NCBI GenBank assembly: GCA_004794655.1
Contig: SMMW01000488.1
Coordinates: 248,001-312,000, forward strand
Source of the DNA: Marisa cornuarietis
Lineage: Eukaryota; Mollusca; Gastropoda; Architaenioglossa; Ampullariidae
Direction of reading: 5' to 3'
Length of the DNA: 64,000 bases
Positions 36,933 through 49,394 of the stretch are shown in pieces; the first letter of the stretch is position 1, and each line of letters starts with the position of its first letter. The position numbers and the translations under genes are program-made. The notes beneath the pieces were generated by a model that was not told the origin of the DNA, did not search any database, and was given only the letters and a program-made list of their open reading frames with translations.

Positions 36933-38276
36933 TGCTACTGTAGAGCTGGGCGTTTTCGAGGGTCGTTGTGCCAAAAAGAAGAGATGATAATTTTTGTCTC
37001 AGCAATTTAGAGATCACTTTCCAGGGGGTCTTTTATCCTCTTTCCTATTTACCCATCAAATTGTCCAGAAATAATTTGTGGGTCCGGTGACGCGTTGCCT
37101 TGACGAAGAATAAACATTTCACCTTTTTTTGCATTGTTTTAGTTTTTCTTATACCTTGGTCTCTATTTTTTCTCTTTTCGATGATGTATTTCAAGATGAG
37201 AAAAAAACGAAAAAAACACAACTATATTTTGGTGAAATAGTTTAAGAATAGAAATGTCTTCTGTAGATATTATAATGTATAAGCATGCATCTCAATAAAT
37301 GGATATGACTTTTGCCATTTTTGTTTAATTTTCGAAATCGTTCAGGAAACTTGTTGGGTTTAAAATACGACAGAAATAGTTTGCTGTTTTTTTCATTATT
37401 AGTATTTTCAAAATAATCTTTTTCCGCCGAGACATTCATCTGTCTGACTTTTTAACTCTGTCTAAAGGTTTTCCGATGAAAAAAATAGATTCTTTTCTGC
37501 CACATACTTTGGCTGGAGACCAGAGCAATATGAGGGGCCTGTATATCTGGTTCTCTCACTGATCACGTGACCTGCCGACCTTTGCAGGCAGCGATTTCGC
37601 TGACAAGTTTGTCGAAGCCTCCCCCGGATCGTCTGCACACCCAGCGATCTGTTTACATTGATCACGTGTCACCAGGCGAGCAACATGGAGTAAATCTTTC
37701 TGATCATGAGACATATTGAAGAATATAACACTGATGTCAACGGACTGTGCTACAGACTTCGAATGTTGAAAATAATCACACTTGTCATGTGTATCGATGT
37801 GTAGGTTGACTGTCGAGGTGGGCGGTTTATGACACTAACTTTCTCCAGACTTTGTATGGCTTTACTTCCAGAAGTTTAGGTAGAAGCTTAAGGTGCTGTC
37901 GGCACTACATCATTAGATAGCCATCTAGACGGATAATGTGAGAAGAATTGTCTCAGCGAAAGCAGCGAAACAATAAGCTTTAGTTAGGAGAGAATAAAAA
38001 AAGCAGCTTGTGTTAGGCAATAACCCAAAGTAAATCTGTCCGCCGTTCGTTTCTCATCTGGGCGTGAAAAAAACATATAGAACCAATAATCGAGATAAAA
38101 TAGGTCTAGACTAGACCCATACATTACTGAGATGTCTCCGAGGTTTTGTAGTTGTTCCAGATAAAGATGATGAAAGATGTGTGGGTAAACGGATAGACGG
38201 AGTCAGCTACTAAAGCCGGCACCCTAACCCCAAATAAAGTTATAGCCACGGACAACAACCCCGAATGAAAACCCGC

Positions 38277-38299
38277 CAGTCAGCCAGCCAGCCAGCCAT

Positions 38300-38330
<31 letters not shown>

Positions 38331-38331
38331 G
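38277..38331. repeat. (CAGC)n(CAGA)n microsatellite
   Basis: Tetranucleotide arrays at 38277-38298 and 38301-38331. Confidence 0.95.
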
Positions 38332-38858
38332 TAAAGAACACAGAGAGAAAGAAGCCTAAAAGTTGTGGAGATGTCAGATGAAAAAGGTTCACCTGCACAC
38401 ACCACAAGCAAGGAAATGAAGCAATAAACAAATACGCTGCCTATTAACCACCACCAACGAGTAATGAACGATAAAGAAAAATAATAAAATCAGTTAAGAA
38501 CTTAAGATTCACCAAAGTTCGTGTCAGCGAAAAAAAAACTTTATTGCAAAAAGTTTTACTTCTCACTAAACGCACTCAGTCTAAAGTAAGCCCTCACATC
38601 GATGGGTTTGATGGTATCACGTGACTGTGAGAATGACAAACAGCCACAAAAAAAGATTTCCAAAAAAACCTTTTGAACTTTAAGATTGTTCAAAAGTTGA
38701 AGTGTAACCTTTCATTTGTTTGAAAAGGATGTAAAAGATTTTGATATGTACCAGAAACAGTCCTTTGAGCAACTCTGTATAAAGGTCATCAGATAAAAGT
38801 TTTGAGAAAACAAGGGTTAAAGATTATAGAATGAAACATAAAAAAGCATACAAAAGCA

Positions 38859-38881
38859 ACACACACACAGACACACACACA

Positions 38882-38929
<48 letters not shown>
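38859..38929. repeat. (CA)n microsatellite, interrupted
   Basis: CA copies with CAGA and CAAA interruptions. Confidence 0.95.
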
Positions 38930-39095
38930 TTTTTTTAATCAGATGTTAACAAGTGACACGGGTACAGTCAAGAAATTTGAGAATTAATACAGTAGCTGCT
39001 GCAATAACCATGAAGTAGCAGTCACGTGGGTGTATGTTTATGTTTATGTTTATGCAAGTATACAGAGCAACAAGTCTCAAATTTTGTCCTTATAG

Positions 39096-39219
39096 AACTT
39101 GCCTGGAGAATGCTGTCATTCAAGATCTGTTGGACAAGAAAGGGAGAATTTATGAACAATTTTAGACAAGAGAGAAATGTCAATGATGATATTTCAGACC
39201 TTAAATCGGCACGAATAAA
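39096..39219 (+). CDS. candidate terminal exon with poly(A) signal
   Basis: Acceptor TTTTGTCCTTATAG before 39096. In phase 0 it reads NLPGECCHSRSVGQEREN and stops near 39155, with AATAAA at 39214-39219. In phase 1 another protein-like frame (WTRKGEFMNNFRQERNVNDD) runs to 39289. Unidentified. Confidence 0.25.
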
Positions 39220-39899
39220 ATTACACCAAGTCTGCCCCCTTAATTTATCATTTACACCAACTGTACGAGAATCTGATCAGTGCAGCTAGAGAATGTATAA
39301 GCACAGTTGTTTGTTATGTCAGATCTGGAATGAGACAGAAAGTGGTCCTAAAAGCCAATCCAGGAGACACCGTGAGACGCTTGAATATCTTTGGTGAATT
39401 CTTCTGAAGTATTTGGCCAGAAAAAAGAGTCAGCAAGACCACAAAAAATAATTAAATAAATAGTGAGTCAATAAGAAAACAATGCAGTTTGATATGGATT
39501 TTCTGTTTGGATTTTTTAAAATAGAGAGTGAAGAGTTCCAGGTGGCTGAAACCTTTGCTCATTTAAAGATACATTTCAACCTTCTCTTACAGCTACATAT
39601 TATGTCTTCCTGGTTCTACACTGCAGTGGTCTCACTGAGTTCCACAAATATGTTCACTTAAAATTCTTTAAGCATTCATGTACTCGTCAAGATCGTTTAG
39701 AATTCTACTGCAAAATCAAGTTTCTCAAACACTGAGTATTAAAATAAATATGCTCATTAGATCAGAAAATTTAAATCTTTTTGTTATGTGACACCAACAG
39801 TTAGGATTGTTCATCATGCGAATGGTAAATAACAGTAAAGGCAACGCTGTATGTTTGTGTCTTAGAAATATTGACCATTCACTTATTTGCTCTGTCAGA

Positions 39900-40408
39900 A
39901 AAATAAGATTATATAATCTAGTACCGAGGTAGTCTGTGTCCACATTGTAAAATCAATGTTTCAGTTGAAATCTGCTCCCAGAACTCAACATCTTCAGGTT
40001 GTTCACCATGTAGTAGACCATGACAGCTGTCCGGGTCCCACACCACTGCCACCACTTGCTAATCTCCAAATATGTCTTTTCTCAACGTGAAATGTTCTCA
40101 AATGGACCTTGCCAGGTCTCTTGATGAGCACTTAAACGGCTCCCAGCGTCCTGCTGACAGCTTGTATTTGCCCAATCTAGGTTGACACCTCCATCCTGAC
40201 AAACACTGTTGTCTGGAACTCGGCCCTGGAGGCCTGATGTTAGCACACGCCATGTAACATTCCTGACTCTGGTGCTGGTTGAAATATCGACTCCAATGTA
40301 CATTTGATTGTTTTTGTCTGCCATTTCCACCTGCGCTGCACTAAGTGGTTTCCAAGGAAGACCATCTACATGCAAGACATCTCGTTCTGAACTTCTAAAT
40401 CTCGACAT
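39900..40408 (-). pseudogene. coding-like segment, frame shifts midway, unidentified
   Basis: The minus-strand frame from 40408 reads DVLHVDGLPWKPLSAAQVEM, NNQMYIGVDISTSTRVRNV, TWRVLTSGLQGRVPDNSVC and LDWANTSCQQDAGSRLSA to TGA at 40082. Just beyond, a second frame (VVWDPDSCHGLLHGEQPEDV then EFWEQISTETLILQCGH) continues in the same style. Two protein-like frames in succession suggest a decayed gene or two exons with an unseen intron. No domain recognised. Confidence 0.35.
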
Positions 40409-41180
40409 TTCTCCGGTCGGTGGAAATAGAGTTATCTTATTTCCTGCACTTCAAGGAAGTATAACAGGTTGTGTTCAGATAATTTCAGCCCCCACGACAC
40501 CAGCCTTTAGACACCCTGGGAAGAAGATTTGCTAGTAATCAGAAGCAATGCACTGAGTAATTAGTCTGTGTTTAAGACAGATTAGAAAAATTCATTTATT
40601 CCATTCGACTTAAAAATTTTGTGTTGCCAGACATGGAAGGAAGTCACTTGATCTTTCCTTACACTGAATGTCTACAGTATCTATCACTGTAGGAACTGTC
40701 CCCTCAAGCCCTTCAAGAAATTGATTAAGTGCACTTATGTGTGATCATGCGAGATCTGTTCTCTTGTTATTTTAGCCAGCTAAGGGGACTCAAATTCCAT
40801 ACCAGGTACTTTTCCCTATTTTTGCCTTTATTCGGGTTTCACAGGTTGCGGTCCCATGGGTGAGAAGCCTGTGAAGTCTAAGTGCTCTGCTGTTTGTAGG
40901 CCACAGCTCCTATAAAGATGTAGTCTACAGTCTTCTAACGGTGACCTTACTTGAAATAAGTGCATGCTTTATGATGGACACCGGCTCCTGCATCAACTAG
41001 AGAACTTCCTGCTTCAAAATCTAGCTAAGGAACTGCAAGTAGCCCTCGAAACGCTCCTCACAGTTTAAAAACCTGTGCATATTGTATAATTGGTGATTAC
41101 GAGTAAATGCAGGTCATCGACCGATGAACTATATTTGGAAATATCAACAACTGGTTTTTGTAGTCACTCTTCACTTTTAG

Positions 41181-41231
41181 AAATATGAAGCATGTGAAGT
41201 CAGTCAGCAAACATGTCAGCACCACCAGCAG
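41181..41231 (+). CDS. candidate 51-bp micro-exon
   Basis: Acceptor CACTCTTCACTTTTAG and donor CAGCAG then GTGAGTCT frame exactly 17 codons (KYEACEVSQQTCQHHQQ) in phase 0/0. Both splice sites are strong. It lies just upstream of a LINE tail, so an origin in repeat sequence is possible. Confidence 0.3.
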
Positions 41232-41259
41232 GTGAGTCTGTCATCTTAAGGCAGAGGTC

Positions 41260-41560
41260 TGTTGTCGCCGATAACAGACGCAGCAGTCACGTCAACAGCC
41301 AAGCAAGCAGGTCATAAGGCTAACACTCCAGCACCGCGGGGCCGTGGAAACCCTCGGAGACACTGGCGTGACAACATGTACGAGACGACTTCAGATCGTG
41401 CCTGGAACATTCTCGACGGGATTGAAATTCAAGAAAAAAAAACAAAATAGCAACAAAAAACAGTCGGCGAGTGCACGTGGAGGGAGAGAAGAGCAGACGC
41501 CATAAGAAACCGTCATGGACGCCCCGCTCTACATGATTCAAGGACGAAATTTGTAATTTT
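41260..41560 (+). mobile_element. LINE remnant, C-terminal end of an RT ORF
   Basis: Reads GRGNPRRHWRDNMYETTSDR, a stop and frame gap, then CTWRERRADAIRNRHGRPAL and HDSRTKF. The basic GRG-PRRHW-DN motif followed by W-----AIRNRHGRPAL is typical of the end of LINE RT ORFs. It is interrupted by an A-run and stops. Confidence 0.65.
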
Positions 41561-41611
41561 AAAACCAACATCCAAATTATAACCCCTTGCTGTGTTGTTC
41601 ACGGCCCTTAT

Positions 41612-41722
41612 TTAGCGACAAATATAGACGAAGGCTTGACTAAGTTTTTGTGTAAACACGTGTAAAAAATGTTGTTTAACTTGGTCAAAAGTTCGTCCGT
41701 TTTCCTTCGCTTCTTGTTGGTG
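41612..41722 (-). CDS. candidate terminal exon, unidentified
   Basis: After ATTTCGGTTTACCAG on the minus strand, 36 codons read HQQEAKENGRTFDQVKQHFL, then HVFTQKLSQAFVYICR to TAA at 41612. The composition is protein-like. No partner exon or poly(A) signal was found. Confidence 0.22.
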   Translation of the reverse strand, partial: HQQEAKENGRTFDQVKQHFLHVFTQKLSQAFVYICR

Positions 41723-41799
41723 CTGGTAAACCGAAATATCACACCACGATACACACCGATACATAAACTCACCGGTACACTGGTGCCGAAACATCATGA

Positions 41800-43312
41800 T
41801 AAAAGGTTTCTATGGTGAAACAATTAAACAGCTAAACGATTGATTAAGGTGAGAATCAAACCAACAAATAATCAAAGTTTAAGCAAAGCTAACAAAAAAA
41901 AAAAAAATGAACTGACAGTTGAATACTCCGACAATGTAGGCACTCACTCTGTTAACATCAAAACTCATCAAACATTAGCGAACACGTGTACGACCGTTAT
42001 TTTAAAACATTTGACAAAAATAAAGTCCTTTAGAAATTTTATGTATATATATATATATACTGTTTGATCACCTTACTGTGAGACCATTGTTTTCAAAATC
42101 AGGGTTAGCAAAGAAGGCTTGCATTTTAAAATAAAGAAATTGCCTTGATGAAGTGATATTTGATGTAGTCAACACATTTTTGTAAAGGAATAATAATATT
42201 GCTGAAAGGTAATATCATCAAAACAAGTTTACGGTGATGAAATATTGATCTTAATGAAACAATACTAAATGTTCAGGAAGCCTGGAGAGACATTGTTGTG
42301 TGAAGACACCAAGTTGTGACTGGCTGATCCGCGACATATTAATCATACATTTATAATAACCATTGATAATACAGTGGGTAGCAATATTTCAGAGCAAAAT
42401 ACAGCTTCATCAAAGTTTTTAAACAAACATACTTTTTTATTTATGTAAAAAGGATAATGTATCAATAAAATGGCGAATTTCACAATTGGGAAGATGAAGA
42501 ACAAATGTTTTTATTATTTTGAAAGCAATATTTAAAAGTGAAAAAGAGAATACGAGGGCGTGAGGTTGGAGCGGTAATGTAGTTTCATTTTCAGCATTAT
42601 TGTATTTCTGTTCTGTTCAAAAGAACATATACTTAGCTCACGTGTCAGCTGGAAGGTTTTCTCGAAAATCCCCAACAAAACAACAAACAAAAACCAACAA
42701 ACAAACAGAAAAAAACAGTGATCCCACGTGATAAATTTACGCCAAAATTTTTTAAAAATTGTGTAGCTCTGATAGTTGACTGTATCGTTCTAAAAACTTT
42801 CTGCTACGTGGATACCATGAAACGCAAGCCGTCCAGTTTGGAATAAAATGGCAAACTTCACTTTCGAATAAACTAAGACGAAGAAGGTATTCTTTTAAAA
42901 AACATTTGAAGGGAGGATGGAGGCGGTAATGTAGTATCAGCTGAGTATAAAGTATTTTTTATTTTTTTTCACAATAGCAAATTATACTGAGATCCTGGGG
43001 AGGATTATTTCTTCGACGAACTTGATGATACCTGACAGTTGTGATCAAGACTAAGGCGTCCATGTTAATGTGGGTGTGAGATAAAGGGTGAAGGGAAATT
43101 GTGCTCCTTAAACCTTCTCTCTCTCTCTCTTGCAATTAACTCTGACACGAGAGCTCCCGCTTTGCTTTGGCAAATGGATTTCGGAAAGAAAAAGCTATTT
43201 TCTCTGAGTGTTTGAATGTTTATTTAAGTAACTATAATGTTTTCATCTGGTTAATAAGTGTATGCCCGTGAGGTCAATGAGTAAAATAACTGTTATAATA
43301 ACTGTTATAATA
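41800..43312. other. AT-rich non-coding stretch
   Basis: No gene. (TA)n at 42044-42060. Confidence 0.45.
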
Positions 43313-43315
43313 ACA

Positions 43316-43373
<58 letters not shown>

Positions 43374-43395
43374 GTCGTCGTCGTCGTCGTCGTCA
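43316..43395. repeat. (ATC)n(GTC)n compound microsatellite
   Basis: About 19 ATC copies passing directly into seven GTC copies; a C-to-G transition of the unit within one array. Confidence 0.97.
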
Positions 43396-43724
43396 AGCAC
43401 GTTCCTACTCATTGGCCTTTGGGTGCTGCAGGAGTGCTACAATATTACATACTAAAGTGTCAAGCAAGTTACTGGAAGTCCCACTGTATTGGCAATGGAT
43501 TAGCAAGCAGTTATAACAGAATATTCTGACTAAACCTCAAGTATTCTAATATTATCCCAAACCATCGGCTTCCTGACAGGCACAACAATTTAAGAAAGAG
43601 TCTTAATGGAGCAGGCAGGGGGCATCTAAGGGACCTAAGTGTAGTGATGCCAGTAAAGGGATGGAAGTTGATGTGTATCTCATGTACGGATGTACAGAAA
43701 AAATGTAAATCATTTAACAGCCAT

Positions 43725-43940
43725 ATTTATGTAGCGTCTTCCGGGTGAGAGAAACCAGGCTGTCTAGTAAGAACCATTTCTGATCAGCGCTGTAAGCAGG
43801 TGTCGCTCCCAGAGAGAGAGACAGACAGACAGACAGAGAGGAGTATTTCGGAGCAAAGATACGAACCCACGGCACCCGTTTTCCATTGTTGTGGTGAGAA
43901 GTGGGACAGCCATTGTGCCCCCAATCGGCCCTATAGGATA
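43725..43940 (-). mobile_element. probable tRNA-derived SINE
   Basis: The minus strand has A-box-like GCACAATGGCTGTCCC, then B-box-like GTGGGTTCGTATC, a body with CTGGTTTCTCTCACCCGGAA and a 3' end GACGCTACATAAATATGG, resembling mollusc SINE tails. A GACA/CT simple repeat is internal. No target duplication was found. Confidence 0.5.
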
Positions 43941-43949
43941 ACAGGATAT

Positions 43950-45482
43950 TATACACTCATGACCTAGTTATCCACGACACGTACTGAGCCGTTAAAGTAT
44001 CTCCCACAACAACCACATCAATAACAATATAGTTATCTGCACCTTTTAACAACCCACTGATCACCCTGTCAAGACGCAGGTCAAAGTGGTCTGAGTGTAT
44101 CACTAGATATCACTGCTTATAAAGATGATTCTGCCGGCTACAGTTCAGGCAGGCAGAGAAAACAAACTCAAAAAAAAGTAAGAAACGATCAAACAACATT
44201 CTGTAATAGACTGTATTCTTGGCCAACCGGGGTGTATGTCAGTGGAAAACAGAGAAGGTTGGCGAGTTAATGTATTTCTGTAACCTCTCCAGTCAAACAG
44301 GATTAAAGGGTCTGATGATTATAATTGACTGGTTCACTTGTGTCGGTATTTTCTAGGACCTGCCATTATAACACTTAAAATTGAAGACAACTTTTGTGAA
44401 AGTTTTGCAGGATGTTTGCACCAGTATATTAAATAGTCTTGATAGACACAAAGTTGAATGCTTTTGGTGCACTATTATCCTATGTTCCAAGTCATTCACC
44501 CGTCTCTCCTTGTCCCCCGGGACTGTCTATCACTCCCCATTGCGATATTTTGATCTTCTTCGTCTTGAGCAATTAGTGTCCAGGTGAAAGGCGAGCTTCT
44601 GATGACTGGAGACCGCCATGCCTCAAGGGAAGATAAGTCCTCGTGTGGCTGGCTTAAAGTGTCCGTTGAAACGGAAATGTCTGCCGAAGAGGCCAGCCAA
44701 CAAATAATTAGGAAACTATTCTGTTGACGGGTAAGAGGGGTGGGAGAGGAACAAAGAGAGTGCAAGAAGTGGAACTAGAAAGAGGAGAGAGTAGGGAGGA
44801 ATAGAAAGAAAGACACTGACAAATACACCCTCAGAAATTGATGAAAGAGAAAAGACACATAGATAAGAGATAGGGATGATAGAGGCCAAAGAGGGAGTTG
44901 ATAAATTCTCAGTTGGTGAGAGGAAACTCTAAGAAGCAGGCAGCAAGTGGCCTTTGATCATCCAGTAGACGGACACAAAGGTCTGCTCCATCTGGGGGAA
45001 GTGGGGAGCGATGAACGAGTAAAGCTTAGTTGAGGTGCTAATCTTTATCGTGTGGTGATCGTCAATGTTTTGTGATGTATGCGAACTTTTCGCACTGAGT
45101 GACCTCGGTCTCTGAAGGAGACCCCTAAGGAGACCCTTTGGGTGTCTTTCGCATAAAACAGAATCACTGATAAAACATAATTCATAACTTCTAGAATAAG
45201 CATGAATTTTACTTACTTATTTTAATTCATGCAATGAGCATGATGTTGTGACTATAAAACAAGTTGGACTTTATATATATATATATATACATACACATAT
45301 ACTGCACCTTGTAAAACTTGTCTTTATCTTACTCTTTATAAACTTACCCCAATTTATTAATAAAGCGGTTTGATAACACAGAACAGTTGTGTTTCCTGTC
45401 AAAAGAATCAACGGTTTGGCTACAAGGTAGAACAGTAAACTATGACATATATCTTGACAGGACTGCGACCTCAGGTACACGT

Positions 45483-45530
<48 letters not shown>

Positions 45531-48270
45531 CACAAAGTCTCTCTCTCTTTAGATGCTCCTCATTTATAGCAACATAGGGAATAATTAACAAAAACAAATA
45601 CACAAGAAACGGCACTGAGAACACCCTATCACACGATTGCCTATGATGCTAGTCCGAGTATATACCATAGTCAGTCATCCCTGCGAAGCTTCTTTTCCCA
45701 ACTTTTGCGAAAAGGAGGAAACGGCTGAGGAGAAGTTTATCGTTGTTTCCGCTGCCCTCCCCAGCATGAATGCAAACAGAGCAAATCTCCATACAAAATG
45801 TTGTTTATGTCGATTCAGTCGACTAATTTGCCGTAGGGTGTCATTGAAACACACGCTAATGCTTTTTGTCGAATCAGGGACCAAACAGCTGCCAGTTCAA
45901 ATATGGACAAGAACTATTTTTATCATTCGGCAGCCGCTCTCCACTCTGAACTGAATCTTTTCAGGAGTGCCTCCCTTATTTTTCGCTCTGCTCGCAATAA
46001 CGCATATTACATGAAAATACATAATTTTCTCGTTAGGCAGAGAGGTCGAGGTAAATTGCTAACAGTTGGTATACCACCAGCCATTTCAGATACACGCGCC
46101 GCAGCAAAGCAGACAAGAACCACGCGGCTACAAGCGGCCGCAAGGGAGACAAGCAGGGAGAGTAGGAATGTCGTGGTTGCTTCCCTTTCTCGCTGGTTTG
46201 CTCGCTTCTGCGTCTTGACGAGAGACAAGATGTCGACACATTGGATGTTCTAACTGTAATGCAATTGTACCCGGTCACCTTATCGAGCCCGCTTTCACAG
46301 TTCACAGAGAGTTAAGACTTGATGCATTTTCTCTCGTATTAGAATCGTAAAATATAAAAAACAACCAAATCGTACGGATATTAGTCAACATTTTCATCTC
46401 TTACTTTCATGAAAGTAACATTAATCTCTCTCTCCCTCGTCTTTCTCTCTCGCTTGCTCACTCGCTGTCAGTGCCAGTCACTCTCTTACAGCAGCGAGAG
46501 AGATTTTTGTTGAATAAATTACTATAGTCCCCTCTTCAGGATGTCTCACCTGTCATTTCTTGACAATCATTACACTTAAGCAACACCTTTGCCCCAAACG
46601 TCTTCGCAATTAAAAGTTTGTGTTATATTGTATCTATTGTGAGCAGAATCTAAGATGCTTTTGAGCAATGACCGAGAAAAGTGTTCATTCAAGTAAATCC
46701 TACTACAGTAGTTGATTTATTATCTACAATGACAAATAGGAGAGACTGTATTACTCCCTCAAGGGCGGTAAGCATAGATATAATATACTATACTGTAACA
46801 CAGACCTTAATACAGCCTTGTTATATCTTGATAGACATCGTTATTACTGTCTCTTTATTCCGCCCAGTAACCATAAAGGGATTGAACTCTGCTATACACT
46901 ATTTAAAAAGTTAAACAGTTATCTACCTTGAAAACTGTAAAACAACCTCTGCACAGATCGTGCGATAAATTCCTCGGAATGAATGTCAAGGGATGGAGAA
47001 GAGTTAATCTCTCAACACAGGAACAGGAAACCATTAATTTGAAGTTTTGAAATTTTCCAAATGTACATTTCTCTTCAAAAACGATGCGGACATGAGAAGA
47101 CGGCTATAGCGATTTTTCATCATTTTCCAGCCTCTTTCTTTCATCATCTTAATTAATTTTATTGATTTCTTAATGAGATGTAAACATTTACATTTACTGA
47201 ATACAAGACTAAACTTCGCAGTGATCAGCAACTGGATGTTCTTTTTGGAAGTACAATTTAATATACTTATTTCCCTTTGTTATTTCACGGTGAAATGAGG
47301 TCGAACTTTGATTATAATTTTGATCTATATCCCTGTTAACTTTATCTTATTTTTTATGATTATTTTAAAGTACTCAAGCGTACCTAGCGAACAGAATCAC
47401 AGGTCAAACTGTTAATCCTGCCTGTAAATCTTTAACTAAATTGGAAATTATGACTAGAGCTGTGCGCGGGTGTTGGTTTGTGTGTGAGATTGGAATCCTA
47501 CTTTCTACATGTAGTCTGTCCGAGCCACTTCGACAAAACATGACTAAATTGCTAAACATACTCAGATATTTGAGAACCACTCATTTATCAAGAACTATCA
47601 CTCATTATGAGAAACAAGAACACAGAGATAGAGAGATAGAGAGAGAGAGAGAGGACAGTGTGAGAAACACAAAAGGGTAAAGAAAGATCTGTAATCATAT
47701 TATAAAAGAATTGTTTTGGGGTACTTATAATATTGTACTGCTTGTTTTTAAGTTTATTATCTATAAATTTTTGACTGGAATTCTAGAACTGTTCATTTGG
47801 TAATGTTAATATATTCGGCCTAGCCACCACACAAATAAATAAGACCTGTTGTAGGACATAGACAGGTGGTCTGGTTACTGAACATTTTCCAGCTCATGTT
47901 TTGTTTCCATCGCAGTTGACAATTTTGAATGAAAATTGAGTGAATCAAGTGGCCAGAAAAATGTCAGTATGTTTAGGATAGTGTAGTCAACGGCACCTAC
48001 AGCCCAGAAATAGTCCAGCTCAGTGCCCGGAGAAAGGGTGATAACTCGTGCAGATCGCTGCCGAGTTTAAGTTCTTAGCTGCACTCAGGCAGTCACATGT
48101 TTGCTGATACATTCTGACAAATTCGTTTCTCCTGAGTGCGTAAGTCATAGAGGTGCACATTCACAAGAAATCCTTTACATTCGGTCCTGTTCCCTACAGG
48201 CTATTACTTCCGGTGTCTAGACGGACTTCTTCCAACGATTACAGACATTATGAACACCTTTTTTGTCGCC
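43950..48270. other. non-coding stretch
   Basis: No supported gene. The GC-richer 45640-46310 interval is open in several frames on both strands (for example DTLRQISRLNRHKQHFVWRF on the minus strand), with no motif or splice pair. (TA)n at 45273-45290, (GA)n at 47631-47652. Confidence 0.35.
45484..45534. repeat. (CA)n microsatellite
   Basis: About 25 CA copies with one CACGCA. Confidence 0.97.
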
Positions 48271-48299
48271 TTGAACTGAGTATCTGTTTTACTAGGGAC

Positions 48300-48960
48300 T
48301 GGTAAAACCCTTTCTAAGAAAGCCAGGCTAAATTCTGAAGACGAGAAAAATTACAGAAAATACTTGAATGCAGTGTCCTGCAGCAGCACGTGGATCCTGC
48401 GGAGGCTAATGATCTCTTTCAGCCTTTCCAGTCACCCTGTCGACAGGCGTACAGCCCTGACACAGATTAGGTTCCAGTGCAAAATGATTTCTTGAATATG
48501 TCTGACCACGATGGTGGCTCATTACTTTTTCTTCTGGACTTTCCTGCAGCGTTCGATGCCATCAACAATGTGATTTTATCCAAACGGCTTTCACAGGCCT
48601 TTGGGAATCATGGTACAGCGCTGCAATGGTTCAAATTATACCCCATCCAAGGTACGCAATCGGGGGATTTTTTAAACGTTGTCTGCCCCTGTTCTCCTTA
48701 GATGCGGTGTTCCTCGTGGGTCCTTATTGGAACCGGCTTTGTTTACGATGTATCTGAAATCTCTTAATTCTATCATTCGGTCTGGTGGTCATATTTATTC
48801 TCTCTCCGCAGACGACATTCAATTGTCTGCTTTTGTTTCCTCGTCTATGTCGCTGCCTTCGTTCGTGGAAATAGATAAAGTATTGAATGAGTGGCAGAAT
48901 CAATGCTAGTCGATAAGTTGCTGATGAATGCGGAGAAAACTCGTGTTGATTGCCGAAACT
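48300..48960 (+). pseudogene. CR1/Rex-like LINE reverse transcriptase, degenerate
   Basis: Successive frames read SEDEKNYRK, VDPAEANDLFQPFQSP, LLFLLDFPAAFDAINN, LRCGVPRGSLLEPALFTMYL and YSLSADDIQLSAFVSSS. This is the order of RT blocks. The catalytic FADD is changed to SADD, the AAFD block is preserved, and a stop and frameshift separate blocks near 48690. The style matches the RT tail at 31815-32262, so both may be copies of one family. Confidence 0.8.
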
Positions 48961-49236
48961 TGGACTGCAACAGGTGAGTGTCTTCTTTCATATTTTTGTA
49001 TCATAAGATCGCATTTTCTAAAATAGCAAATGAAATTGGTGTATATACGTAGATGTAAAGTTATATACGGTGTTTATATAATGTGCATGGAAAGGAGCCA
49101 GCAAAAAATTATTATTAATATTATTATTTCTCAAACGCGGTTTACTGTCTAGTTTAGCTTGTGCAAATGTTTGACCACTATACTATCACACAAGAACAAA
49201 TACTGCCTCACATGCAGAAAACAGCAAACATATATT

Positions 49237-49243
49237 TGTGTGT

Positions 49244-49292
<49 letters not shown>
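49237..49292. repeat. (GT)n microsatellite
   Basis: About 27 GT copies, then GA-rich sequence. Confidence 0.97.
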
Positions 49293-49295
<3 letters not shown>

Positions 49296-49376
49296 GAGAG
49301 AGAGCATAGAAATGATAAAAAAGGGTGGAGAGAAAGTGAGGGAAGGAATAAAAGGTACTGCAAAGTTTTTCTCAAA

Positions 49377-49382
49377 TTTATT
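49377..49382 (-). other. poly(A) signal of the VWC gene
   Basis: AATAAA on the minus strand, 13 bases past the stop at 49395. Confidence 0.6.
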
Positions 49383-49394
49383 TTGGTTTGACCA

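Larger units (their letters stand above)
36940..39090. other. non-coding stretch with two simple repeats
   Basis: No gene supported. A GC-richer, CpG-containing patch at 37500-37680 could be a promoter but shows no clear element. Confidence 0.35.
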
